Positions 1 to 8,154 of a stretch of DNA of 38,032 bases are shown here, in pieces. Source of the DNA: Actinomadura sp. CNU-125 (lineage in GTDB: Bacteria > Actinomycetota > Actinomycetes > Streptosporangiales > Streptosporangiaceae); NCBI RefSeq assembly GCF_001942465.1, contig NZ_MKJY01000571.1, forward strand, positions 1-38,032, written 5' to 3'. Every line of letters begins with the position of its first letter. The stretch's first letter is position 1. The translations under genes were made by a program, and so were the position numbers. Under the pieces are notes generated by a model that saw nothing but the letters and a program-made list of their open reading frames with translations, did not search any database and was not told where the DNA came from.

Positions 1-157
1 TCTCGCCGGTGCGGCGGCGGTGCTGGGCGGCGGCGACGGCGGCCTTGACCGGGCGGCGGCCGAGGCGGGCCGCGGCGGCGGCGAGGCGCGGGTCGGCGAG
101 CACGGCGTCCGTCCGGGGAATGCGCCGCCGCACGTCGCGCGAGCCGCCGTCCTGCAT
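1..157 (-). CDS. selA: L-seryl-tRNA(Sec) selenium transferase (selenocysteine synthase), N-terminal fragment
   Basis: Only the first 52 codons are present; the gene leaves the window at its left edge. SelA is a PLP enzyme that converts seryl-tRNA(Sec) to selenocysteinyl-tRNA(Sec) using selenophosphate. Read from an ATG at 157-155, the product has the arrangement RRIPRTDAVLADPRL followed by a run of alanines, then LGRRPVKAAV. As I recall it, this is the typical start of actinobacterial SelA proteins: an 'R-(I/V)-PRTD-xLLADPRL' block, then a helix ending in VKAAV. There is no clear Shine-Dalgarno sequence before the ATG. If the call is right, the organism probably makes selenoproteins, and selB and tRNA-Sec may lie further left. 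The short length keeps this from being certain. Confidence 0.68.
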   Translation of the reverse strand, partial: MQDGGSRDVRRRIPRTDAVLADPRLAAAAARLGRRPVKAAVAAAQHRRRTGE

Positions 158-313
158 GGCGGGGGCAGTACCCGCGATCTTGACGGGCAAACGACACAGG
201 ATTTGCCGGTGCTTTCTGTGCAATTCCCCCAAAATCGACCAGGCTCGTGTTTCCGCGTCGCGAAAAACGCTCGCCGCAGGAGCAAGCCGCCGAAAGTGTT
301 GTCATCGCGGTGA

Positions 314-329
314 GTGTCGCCGGTGACAC
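314..329. promoter_or_regulatory. Inverted repeat in the selA / PucR-type regulator intergenic region
   Basis: The half-sites GTGTC (314-318) and GACAC (325-329) flank a 6-base spacer, about 50 bases upstream of the regulator start at 378. The repeat sits in the 220-base divergent region between selA and the regulator, so it could be an operator for either gene. Five-base arms are short and may be chance. Confidence 0.25.
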
Positions 330-377
330 ACTGTGCCTAGCCTGGCGGCCCGGGTTCGAGCGCACGGAGGTGGCACT

Positions 378-1611
378 GTGACCGAGCTTGCAAACAGGCC
401 CGCGGGCAACGACGATCTGGCGGCCCAGCCCTGGCGCGACGTCCCCAGGGAGGAGGCGGCGTGGATGCGCCCGCACCTTCCCGCGCTCGTCGACGCCATG
501 GTCGAGGGCGTCCTGCGGCACGTCCCCGAGTACGCCCGCCTCGACGACCCCGTCTACGTGGAGGTCGTCCGCGAGACGACGCAGCGCGGGATGGAGCACT
601 TCATCCGGCTCATCGCCGACCCCGACGCGTCGTGGAAGGAGATGCACCAGCTCTACTTCGACATCGGCTACGGCGAGGCCGTCGAGGGGCGCGGGCTGGA
701 GCACTTCCAGAACTCGCTGCGCGTCGCGTCGCGGACGGCCTGGCGGTACCTGGCGCGGGAGGCCGACCGGCTGAAGAAGCCGCGCGAGCTGGCGATCCGG
801 CTGACCGAGGCGAACTTCGCCTACCTCGACCTGCTGGCGTCGGCCGCCGCGCAGGGCTACGCGCGGGCCCGGGAGAAGGCGGCCGGGGAGCGCGAGCAGC
901 GGCGGGGACGGCTGCTGGGCCTGCTGCTGTCGGACCCGCCCGCCCCGCGCGAGGTCCTCGTCGAGCAGGCGGCGCTCGCCGGGTGGCCGCTGCCCGAGCG
1001 GATCGCGGTGATCGTGCTGGACGTCCCGCCGGGCGGCGGCGGCGAGGGGCCGCGCGGGCTGCCGCGTCGCTGCTCGCCGGGCTCGACCACGGCCGCACCT
1101 GCCTCGTGGTCCCCGACCCGGACCGGCCCGGCGGCATCGACCGGCTCACCGCCCCGCTGCGCGGCTGGACGGGCGCGGCGGGCCCGTCGGTGCCGCTCGA
1201 CCAGGCCGGGGTGTCGCTGCACTGGGCGCACCGGACCCTCGACCTCGTCCCGGACTGCCCGAAGGCGCGCGACGGCGGGCTGCTGCACGCCGACCGGCAC
1301 CTGTCCGAACTGCTGCTGCAGGAGGGCCGGACGCTCGCCGAGGCGGCGGCCCGGCGGCGGCTCGCGCCCCTTACCGCCGCCGGACCGCACCGCGCGCCCG
1401 GCTCGCCCGCACCCTCCTCGAATGCCTCAAGCACGGGTTCAACGCGACGGACGCCGCCGACGCGCTGCGGGTGCACCCGCAGACCGTCCGCTATCGGATG
1501 GCGCAGCTCCACGACATGTTCGACTTCGACATCGAGGACCCGGAGCTGCGCCTCGAACTGATGCTGCTGCTCCCCGTCTGGCTGGCGGGCATCGACGGGG
1601 AGCGCGGGTGA
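378..1611 (+). CDS. PucR-type helix-turn-helix transcriptional regulator (two frameshifts)
   Basis: The gene begins at GTG 378, preceded by ACGGAGG at 364-370. The first frame gives an all-helical N-terminal sensory region of about 230 residues with many aromatic and acidic positions. The frame then slips near 1040-1065 and again near 1365-1400; each slip is equivalent to one missing base. The last segment, ending at TGA 1609-1611, contains the classic C-terminal PucR/CdaR helix-turn-helix, with TLLECLKHGFN, ALRVHPQTVRYRM and LEDPELRLEL-like features. Such regulators usually control neighbouring catabolic or lipid genes. It converges on the acyl-AMP ligase gene with only 4 bases between the stops. 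The continuous family signature across all three frames argues for sequence error rather than a decayed gene, but a pseudogene cannot be excluded. Confidence 0.78.
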
Positions 1612-1615
1612 ACCG

Positions 1616-3409
1616 TCACCCGGTCTCGGTGCCGGTCTCGGTGCCGGTCTCGGTGCCGGTCTCGGTGCCGGTCTCGGTGCGCGGCAGCGTCCCGTCCAGG
1701 TACGCCTTCCGGCACGCCGCGCGGGCGATCTTGCCGCTGCTGGTGCGGAGCAGGCCGCCGGGCTCGATCAGGACGAAGTCGTGCACGCGCAGGTCGTGCT
1801 CCTTCTTCACCGCCGCCCGGACGGCCCGCGCCGCCTCGTCCGCGGCCAGCAGCGCGATCGGGACGCGCCGGTTCCGTTCGGCGATCACGACGAGCCCCTC
1901 GGTGTCGCCGGTGTCGACCGCGACCGCGCACGTGTACTCGCTGCGGATCGCCTCGTGCGCGTTCGACACCGTGTACTCGACGTCCTGCGGGTAGTGGTTG
2001 CGGCCGTCGACGATGACGAGGTCCTTGATGCGGCCGGTGACGAACAGCTCGCCGCCGTGCCGGACGCCGAGGTCGCCGGTGCGCAGCCACGGGCCGCGCG
2101 GCACGTCCCCGATCGTCCCGGACAGCTCGGCCTCGAACGTCTCCTTCGTAGCCTCGGGCCGTCCCCAGTAGCCGGCGGCGACGTTCGGGCCGTGCACCCA
2201 GATCTCGCCGACCGTCCCGTCCGGCTGCCGGACGCCCGTCTCGGGGTCGGCGATCACCACGTGCTGGCCGTAGGAGGTGCCGCAGGCGAGGAGCTGGATC
2301 GCGCCCTCGGCGTCCGCCGCGCACGGCTCGGCGACGCCGCGGCGCAGCGCCTCGTGGTCGAACGCGGCGCGCGTCGGCTCACGGAACCGGGACGAAGCCG
2401 ACACGTACACGGTCGCCTCGGCGAGGCCGTACGCGCACACCTGCGCCTCCTTGCGCAGCCCGCAGTCCTTGAACGCCTCGTAGAAGCCGGTGAGGGTGCT
2501 CTCCCGGATCGGCTCCGCGCCGTTCATGAACACCTGCACGCCGCTCAGGTCGAGGTTCCGCTTCTCCTCCTCGGTGACCTGCGCGGTGAGGTACTCGTAG
2601 GCGAAGTTGGGGCCGCCGGTGAACGCGTGGTCCTGCCCGCTCAGCAGCTCCAGCCAGCGGACGGGCCGCATGATGAACGCGACCGGGTCCATGATGACGC
2701 CCGGGTTGCCGTACACCAGCGGCAGCGCGACCGTCGTCACCAGGCCCATGTCGTGGAACACCGGCAGCCAGTTCACCCCGGACGACTCGCGCGGAACGCC
2801 CTCGAACGTCCGCCACAGCTGCTCGGCGTTCGTCGCGAAGTTCCCGTGCGTGATGATCACCCCGGCGGGGGTGCGGGTCGACCCCGACGTGTACTGCAGG
2901 TACGCGACGTCGTCGGGGTCGATCGGCTCGGGCGTCCAGTCGGGCGACGCGTCGATCTCGTCCGCCACGACGACCTCGGCGGGGCGCACGCCGTCGCCGT
3001 CCAGGAACGTCCGGACGGCCGGGAGCGCGGCGCTCGTGGTGATGACGACGTCCGGTTCGGCGTCGTCGTAGACCGCGCGGAGCCGGTCGCCGTGGCCGGG
3101 CAGGTCGGGCGAGAACAGCGGCACGCCGACGACCCGGGCGTACATCGCGCCGAGGAACCCGGCGACGTAGTGGTGGTCCTGCGGGGCGAGGAGAGCGACG
3201 CGGCGTCCAGGCTCGGCGGCCCGCCGGATGGCGGCGGCCAGCGCGCGCGCCCGCCGGTCGAGTTCGCCCCAGGTGAGGTGGGTGGCGACGCCGTCCGGGT
3301 CGGACATGTAGTCCATGAACGTGTAGGCGCGGTCGTCGGGGAAGTCCTTGGCGAACCGGGCGAGCCGCTCGATGAGCGGGGTCCGGTCCAGGGCGGGGAC
3401 GTCGGTCAT
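1616..3409 (-). CDS. Fatty acyl-AMP ligase (FadD32-like, FAAL family)
   Basis: This 597-residue adenylating enzyme activates a fatty acid as acyl-AMP, normally for transfer to an acyl carrier protein or polyketide synthase. The motifs appear in order: YTSGST at about 173-178, LPVFHDMGLV at about 215-224, YGLAEAT at 327-333, TGDLG at 444-448, GRIKDLVIVDGRNHYPQD at about 459-476, and the C-terminal catalytic-type lysine in SSGK at 560. The SGSTRTPAG and NHYPQD wording matches FAALs rather than acyl-CoA ligases. The ATG at 3409 overlaps the desaturase stop codon (ATGA), and AAGGAG at 3416-3421 serves as its ribosome site, so translation is probably coupled. The last 20 residues are five perfect TETG repeats, which are not part of the fold. 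No acyl carrier protein or PKS lies in the window, so the acceptor is unknown. Confidence 0.92.
   Translation of the reverse strand: MTDVPALDRTPLIERLARFAKDFPDDRAYTFMDYMSDPDGVATHLTWGELDRRARALAAAIRRAAEPGRRVALLAPQDHHYVAGFLGAMYARVVGVPLFSPDLPGHGDRLRAVYDDAEPDVVITTSAALPAVRTFLDGDGVRPAEVVVADEIDASPDWTPEPIDPDDVAYLQYTSGSTRTPAGVIITHGNFATNAEQLWRTFEGVPRESSGVNWLPVFHDMGLVTTVALPLVYGNPGVIMDPVAFIMRPVRWLELLSGQDHAFTGGPNFAYEYLTAQVTEEEKRNLDLSGVQVFMNGAEPIRESTLTGFYEAFKDCGLRKEAQVCAYGLAEATVYVSASSRFREPTRAAFDHEALRRGVAEPCAADAEGAIQLLACGTSYGQHVVIADPETGVRQPDGTVGEIWVHGPNVAAGYWGRPEATKETFEAELSGTIGDVPRGPWLRTGDLGVRHGGELFVTGRIKDLVIVDGRNHYPQDVEYTVSNAHEAIRSEYTCAVAVDTGDTEGLVVIAERNRRVPIALLAADEAARAVRAAVKKEHDLRVHDFVLIEPGGLLRTSSGKIARAACRKAYLDGTLPRTETGTETGTETGTETGTETG
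1620..1679. repeat. Five perfect 12-base tandem repeats at the 3' end of the acyl-AMP ligase gene
   Basis: The unit CCGGTCTCGGTG (plus strand) occurs five times in a row without mismatch. In the ligase frame it encodes (Thr-Glu-Thr-Gly)5, immediately before the stop codon. Because the unit is in frame, copy number could vary without breaking the gene. Confidence 0.97.
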
Positions 3410-4362
3410 GTCGAGGCTCCTTCGACGCGGCGGGAGGCGAGGCGGTCGTGGTCGGGCCAGCGGACGTCCCACACCCAGCCGAGCCGCTCGAAGAGCCAGA
3501 TCACGCGGGCGCTGATGTCGAGCTGGCCCTTCAGCACGCCGTGCCGGGCGCAGGTCGGGTCGGCGTGGTGCAGGTTGTGCCACGACTCGCCGAACGAGGG
3601 GATCGCCAGCCACCACACGTTGCGGGCCTTGTCGCGGGTCTTGAAGTCCGTCCTGCCGAACACGTGGCAGATGGAGTTGATGGAGAACGTGATGTGGTCA
3701 CCGGCGAACACGCGCAGCACCCCGGCCCAGAACGTCGCGGTGACCGCGCCGTGCCACGACCAGGTGAGCAGCCCGCCGAGCGCGAACGGCACCGCGAACG
3801 TCGACAGGCAGATGAGCGCGTACACGGGATCCAGGGACAGGAACCGGATGTCCTTGTCCTTCAGCAGATCGGGGCAGTACTTACTGCGGGACGTACGGTC
3901 TTTGCTGAACAACCAGCCCATGTGCGCGTGGTAAAGGCCCTTGGTGAGGCCCCAGACACCGGGCCCGTACAACCACGGCGAGTGGGGGTCGCCCTCCTGG
4001 TCGGCGTACTTGTGGTGGCGCCGATGGTCGGCGACCCACCGGACGACCGACCCCTGCATCGCCTGCCCGCCCAGGATCGCCAGCGCGATCCGCAGCCACC
4101 GCTTGGCCTTGAACCCGCCGTGCGTGAAGTGCCGGTGGTACCCGACCGTCACACCGATCGCGTTCAACGGGTACAGGACGGCGAAGACGGCGACGTCCGT
4201 CCAGCCGATCCCCCAGCCCCACAGGAACGGGATCGCCCCCAGCACCCCGGCGATCGGCCCGATCACGAACACCGCGATCGCGATCCGCTCCGGCCAGGGG
4301 ACCGTTCCGGAAATGTCCGGCTGCGGGGTTCGGTTGCCGGCCTCGGCGACACCCGCTGTCAT
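3406..4362 (-). CDS. Membrane-bound fatty acid / acyl-CoA desaturase
   Basis: This 318-residue di-iron desaturase introduces a double bond, probably at position 9 of a saturated acyl chain. All three histidine boxes are present: HRHFTH at 76-81, HRRHH at 113-117 and HNLHH at 262-266. Hydrophobic segments near 27-50, 55-75, 90-104, 180-200 and 205-222 fit the usual four-helix membrane topology. The ATG at 4362 follows a good GAGGAG ribosome site. The stop overlaps the start of the acyl-AMP ligase by 4 bases, which implies one operon: the desaturase may make the unsaturated chain that the ligase activates. The length is normal for this class (about 300-320 residues). The exact substrate and electron donor cannot be read from the sequence. 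Confidence 0.93.
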   Translation of the reverse strand: MTAGVAEAGNRTPQPDISGTVPWPERIAIAVFVIGPIAGVLGAIPFLWGWGIGWTDVAVFAVLYPLNAIGVTVGYHRHFTHGGFKAKRWLRIALAILGGQAMQGSVVRWVADHRRHHKYADQEGDPHSPWLYGPGVWGLTKGLYHAHMGWLFSKDRTSRSKYCPDLLKDKDIRFLSLDPVYALICLSTFAVPFALGGLLTWSWHGAVTATFWAGVLRVFAGDHITFSINSICHVFGRTDFKTRDKARNVWWLAIPSFGESWHNLHHADPTCARHGVLKGQLDISARVIWLFERLGWVWDVRWPDHDRLASRRVEGAST

Positions 4363-4433
4363 GCGAACTCCTCGAAGTCGATGGCTCCCCGGAGGCCGGG
4401 CCGCCGCTCGTCGGGCGCCGGCCTCCGGGACGA

Positions 4434-5715
4434 TCAGCAGTTGCCCTCGGCGGGCTTGCCCTCGAAGCGGTCGTCCAGGAAGTTCGTCACGTCCCCGGCG
4501 GCGCCCCAGTCGGTCGACAGATGCTCGGTCGGATAGTCGTTCTTCCAGGTCGTGTTGATCCCGGCGGCGCAGTAGCGCTGCCGCGTGGCGTCCTCGGTCT
4601 CGTGCGGGATGATCTCCTCCAGCCATCCGCGGTACTGGAACACCGGGAAGCCGATCTCGTGCCGCGCGCCCGAACCGGCCGGGCCGATGCCCTCGCCGAG
4701 CCGCTGCCGGTCGACGATCTCGCCCCACGTCGTCCCGTCCGGACCCCGCAGGCCGTAGATCTGGTCGAGCGACAGGCCGTCCGTGGAGAAGTTCTCGACG
4801 CGCGCACCGAGGAACACGGCGAGCGTCCCGTACAGGCAGTGCGCCTTGACGTTCTGGATCGCCTTCTCGCCGTTCTCGTTCATCAGCTCGGTGAACGGCA
4901 TCTCCGGGTACGCCGCGTTCAGCCCGACCAGGGCGTCGGCGAGGAACCCGGCGAACAGGCTCCCGTTGAGCGCCTTCGCGGTGACCTTCAGATCCCCCGG
5001 GACGCCGCCGGCCGCCGCCCCCACGACGTCCAGTTCGGGCGCGTAGGACGACGCGAGCTGCGCGCCCCACAGCGACGCGGCCCCGCCCTCGGAGTACCCC
5101 GAGATGCCGACCTTCCCGTCGGCCGTCAGCCCGCCGCCGGGGATCTGCCGCGACGCCCGCACGATGTCGAGCAGCGCGTGTCCCGCGTTCGCGCCGACCA
5201 TGTACGTGTGGACCTGCCCGTCGAGGTACCCGACGCCGTCCGTCGCGGCGATCGCGTGCCCCTCCTTCAGGAACAGCGCGAGGTTCCCGCCCTCGTACAT
5301 GTCGACGTACTCGCCCGCGAGCTGCTTGGAGAACGCGCACTGCTGCCCGGACCCCAGCGTCCCGGGGTTGAACGCGACCGTCGGACGCGAACCGCCCTTC
5401 GTCCACGCCGCCTCGGGGACCGCGACCGTCCCCGTCACGACGTTCTTGCTCCCCTTCGCGTCCGTGGAGACGTACCGGACCTTCCACGCCTTCATCGGGA
5501 CGTCGCCGGGAACGTTCGTCAGCACGGCCTCGCGGCACGCCAGCAGATCGCCCGCGGCTCCTTGGACGGCGGACGGCGGCGCGGCGTAGATCTCCTCGTC
5601 GGTCGCGGTGCATCCGCCGGGCGCGGCCACCGCCGCGGGCGCCGCGACCGCGCCGGGGGACGGCGAGCGCGGCGGCGCCCAGCACCGCGGTGGTGAACAG
5701 AGTCCGTAGTCGCAT
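4434..5715 (-). CDS. Secreted lipase, LIP (secretory lipase) family (one frameshift at the signal peptide)
   Basis: The main frame covers about 398 residues of an alpha/beta hydrolase with the nucleophile motif GYSEGG (serine codon at 5091-5093), as in LIP-family secretory lipases. It also has a conserved N-terminal pattern (lipase start with DEEIY, then VTGTVAVPEAAW). In that frame alone the protein lacks a signal peptide. An ATG at 5715 opens a neighbouring frame encoding a typical one (MRLRTLFTTAVLGAAALAV). The two join if the run of five G at 5655-5659 (plus strand) is read as four, giving a signal-peptidase-like PGAVAAPA stretch. I therefore give one CDS with a one-base insertion. The enzyme is probably exported to hydrolyse triglycerides or esters. 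It lies upstream of and codirectional with the desaturase/ligase pair, about 70 bases away. Confidence 0.85.
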
Positions 5716-5893
5716 CCTCACTCCAGGGGTGGGCCAGGAAAGTGAATGCTGACGACTGTGTCCCACGGGGCGCGCGAGGAAAATGAAGTTTCCTCACATG
5801 GTCGGCGACCGCTCTTAGCAACCGACTCAACAAACCGGGAGCGCTCCCCGCCGCACGCAGGGCACTCCCCGCGCTCCGGCGGCGCGCCCTCAC

Positions 5894-5912
5894 ACGTGAA
5901 TCCCTTTCACGT
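5894..5912. promoter_or_regulatory. Perfect inverted repeat between lipase and phospholipase C genes
   Basis: ACGTGAA (5894-5900) and TTCACGT (5906-5912) form a perfect 7-base inverted repeat with a 5-base spacer, in the 260-base divergent region. It lies about 65 bases before the phospholipase start. The size fits a dimeric repressor site. The adjacent TTCACGTTCGTTACC is also faintly reminiscent of a phosphate-regulator direct-repeat box, which would suit a phospholipase, but that match is weak. The rest of the intergenic region shows nothing clear. Confidence 0.45.
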
Positions 5913-5975
5913 TCGTTACCGCCCGGACGCGCGATCGCCGCCGTCCCGTTACGCGTGCGGCACACGCTTCTCGGC

Positions 5976-8057
5976 ATGACGAACGCAGGCCCGTCCCGCC
6001 GCAGGTTCCTCGCGTCCGGCGCCGGTGTCGCCGCGGGCGCCGTCGGCGGCTCGCTGCTGCCGCCCTCGGCGCACGCCGCCGTCGCCCGGCCGATCCGGCC
6101 CGGCGGCCTCGACGCGATCGAGCACGTGGTCTTCCTGATGCAGGAGAACCGCGGCTTCGACCACTACTACGGCTGCCTGCGCGGGGTCCGCGGCTTCGGC
6201 GACCGCAACGCCATCGAACTGCCCGGCGGCCACTCCGTCTTCGAGCAGCCCGGCTTCCTGCGGCGCGTGAAACCGTTCCTGGCGCGCGACGCGATCGGGC
6301 ACGGCCCGCTCACCGACGTCAACTACATCGGCGGGCTCGGCCACGGCTGGGAGGACGGCCAGAAGGCGCGCGGCGACGGCTGGCACGACAACTGGATCCC
6401 GGCCAAGCTGATGCCCACGATGGTCCACTACGACCGCACGGACCTGCCGTTCCAGTACGAGCTCGCCGACACGTTCACGATCTGCGACGCCTACCACTGC
6501 TCGGTGTTCGGGCCGACCAACCCGAACCGGACCTACCACTGGACCGGCACGATCGGCCACGAGCCGGACGGGCGCAGGGCGGTCGAGAACGACGCCTACA
6601 ACGAGGCGTTCCACCCCGGCTACGATTTGACGTCCTACGTCGAGCGGCTGACCCGGGCGGGCCGCACCTGGAAGGTCTACCAGGAGTGGGACAACTTCAC
6701 CGACAACCCGCTCGAATTCCTCACCCGGTTCAAGCGGATCATGCGCGCGGCGCTCGCGCCCGCCGGGCCGTACCGGAGCCTCAGCGAGTTCTACGGCGCG
6801 GTCGCCCGCGCCGAGGGCGACGCCCGCACCAAGCTCCTGGACGCCCTGGACGCGGGCGTCGCGGCCCTCCCGGCGCCCGACCGCGACCTGTTCGAGCGCG
6901 GGCTGCGCCGCGCCGACGGCGGCACGCTCGCCGACGCGTTCGCGGCCGACGCCGCCGCCGACCGGCTTGCCGACGTCTCCTACATCGTCACGTCCGCCGC
7001 CGAGTCCGAGCACCCGAGTTCGGGCAGCCCGATCCAGGGCGCCGGCATCACCTACCGGGTGCTGGACGCCATCGCCTCGAACCCGCGCGTGTGGGAGTCC
7101 ACCGCGCTCTTCCTGCTCTTCGACGAGAACGACGGCTACTTCGACCACGTCCCGCCGCCGCTGCCGCCCGCCGACGCCGCCGCCGAGCACGTCGACGGCA
7201 AGCCGATCGGGCTGGGCTTCCGGGTCCCGATGGTGGTCGTGTCCCCGTGGACGGCCGGCGGGTACGTCTGCTCGGAGGTGTTCGACCACACCTCCACCAT
7301 CCGGTTCCTGGAACGCTGGCTGGGCGTCCGCGAACCCAACATCGGCGCCTGGCGCCGGACGGTCGCGGGCGACCTCACCTCGGCGTTCGACTTCCGCCGC
7401 ACCGCCCGCCCCCGGCCGGTGCCCGAACCGGCCGCGCCGCCGAAGTTCCACTGGCGGTGGCCCGCGCTGCCGCCGATCGTCCAGCAGGACCCGTCCGTCG
7501 AACCCGGGACCCGTCCGGCCCGTCCGCTCCCCTACCGCACCGAGGCGTCGGCGCGGCTGACCGGCGACGGGCTCGCCGTCACGATGACCGAGCGGGGCCG
7601 CCGCGCCTCGCACCTCGCGCTCTACCCGTACGCCGGGGAGTTCGGCACGCCGCGCCACTTCGACGTGGCGGGACGGCTCGTCGAGCGGGTGCCGCTGAAG
7701 GACGGGCGCTACCGCCTCACCCTGACGGGCCCGAACGGCTTCCGGCGGGAGTTCGCGGGCTCGGCGTCCGGACCGGCGGCGGACGCGGACGTGACGTCGC
7801 GGGCCGCGGCGGGCGCGCGGCGGCTCGCGATCACCGTGCGGAACCCGGCCGCCGAACCGCGCGCGTTCGTCCTCACCGCGCTCGCCTACGGTGCCGGGAC
7901 GCGCGAGGTGACCGTACCGGCGGGCGGACGGGCGACCGTCGACTGGCCCACCGAACACGGCTGGTACGACGTCGAGGTCCGGGCCGCCGGTGACGAAGCC
8001 TTCCGGCGGCGGCTGATGGGGCACCTGGAAAACGGCCGCCCGTCCATCTCCGGCTAA
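5976..8057 (+). CDS. Tat-exported non-specific phospholipase C (acid-phosphatase/PLC superfamily)
   Basis: This 693-residue phosphoesterase cleaves phospholipids to diacylglycerol and a phospho-head group outside the cell. The N-terminus has the twin-arginine motif SRRRFLAS (7-14), followed by an alanine/glycine-rich hydrophobic stretch ending in SAHAA. Family motifs are ENRGFDHYYG (57-66), SVFGPTNPNR, FDENDGYFDHVPPP and RVPMVVVSPW. The last 170 residues or so resemble the paired C-terminal beta domains of bacterial PlcN-type enzymes, and the length (about 690) is also typical of them. I chose the ATG at 5976 because it places the Tat signal at the N-terminus; an in-frame GTG at 5955 is possible. 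There is no good ribosome site. It is divergent from the lipase, so the pair forms an exported lipid-degrading set. Confidence 0.94.
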   Translation: MTNAGPSRRRFLASGAGVAAGAVGGSLLPPSAHAAVARPIRPGGLDAIEHVVFLMQENRGFDHYYGCLRGVRGFGDRNAIELPGGHSVFEQPGFLRRVKPFLARDAIGHGPLTDVNYIGGLGHGWEDGQKARGDGWHDNWIPAKLMPTMVHYDRTDLPFQYELADTFTICDAYHCSVFGPTNPNRTYHWTGTIGHEPDGRRAVENDAYNEAFHPGYDLTSYVERLTRAGRTWKVYQEWDNFTDNPLEFLTRFKRIMRAALAPAGPYRSLSEFYGAVARAEGDARTKLLDALDAGVAALPAPDRDLFERGLRRADGGTLADAFAADAAADRLADVSYIVTSAAESEHPSSGSPIQGAGITYRVLDAIASNPRVWESTALFLLFDENDGYFDHVPPPLPPADAAAEHVDGKPIGLGFRVPMVVVSPWTAGGYVCSEVFDHTSTIRFLERWLGVREPNIGAWRRTVAGDLTSAFDFRRTARPRPVPEPAAPPKFHWRWPALPPIVQQDPSVEPGTRPARPLPYRTEASARLTGDGLAVTMTERGRRASHLALYPYAGEFGTPRHFDVAGRLVERVPLKDGRYRLTLTGPNGFRREFAGSASGPAADADVTSRAAAGARRLAITVRNPAAEPRAFVLTALAYGAGTREVTVPAGGRATVDWPTEHGWYDVEVRAAGDEAFRRRLMGHLENGRPSISG

Positions 8058-8083
8058 CCGGCATCAGCGCGCCACCACGGTGA

Positions 8084-8093
8084 CGGTATACCG
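8084..8093. repeat. 10-base palindrome CGGTATACCG between phospholipase and TnpB-related genes
   Basis: This is a perfect 10-base palindrome, 26 bases after the phospholipase stop and 62 bases beyond the end of the TnpB-related gene. It could be part of a terminator or a mobile-element end. The remaining bases of this 97-base gap hold nothing I can name. Confidence 0.3.
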
Positions 8094-8154
8094 CGATCGG
8101 GGCACCGGGAGCCGCTCCGATGACCTCGCAGGGGTGTAATGAGCGAAACCGTTC

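Noticed and set aside
158..377. Short plus-strand frames across 9-326
   Set aside because: They are Arg-rich, without a ribosome site or codon bias, and they overlap the selA start antisense.
1781..3934. 717-codon open frame on the plus strand opposite the acyl-AMP ligase
   Set aside because: It is antisense to a gene with all FAAL motifs. Its Arg/Val/Asp-rich composition is the usual mirror image of high-GC coding DNA.
5949..8024. 691-codon minus-strand frame opposite the phospholipase C gene
   Set aside because: It is a complementary shadow of a clearly identified gene, with no family resemblance.
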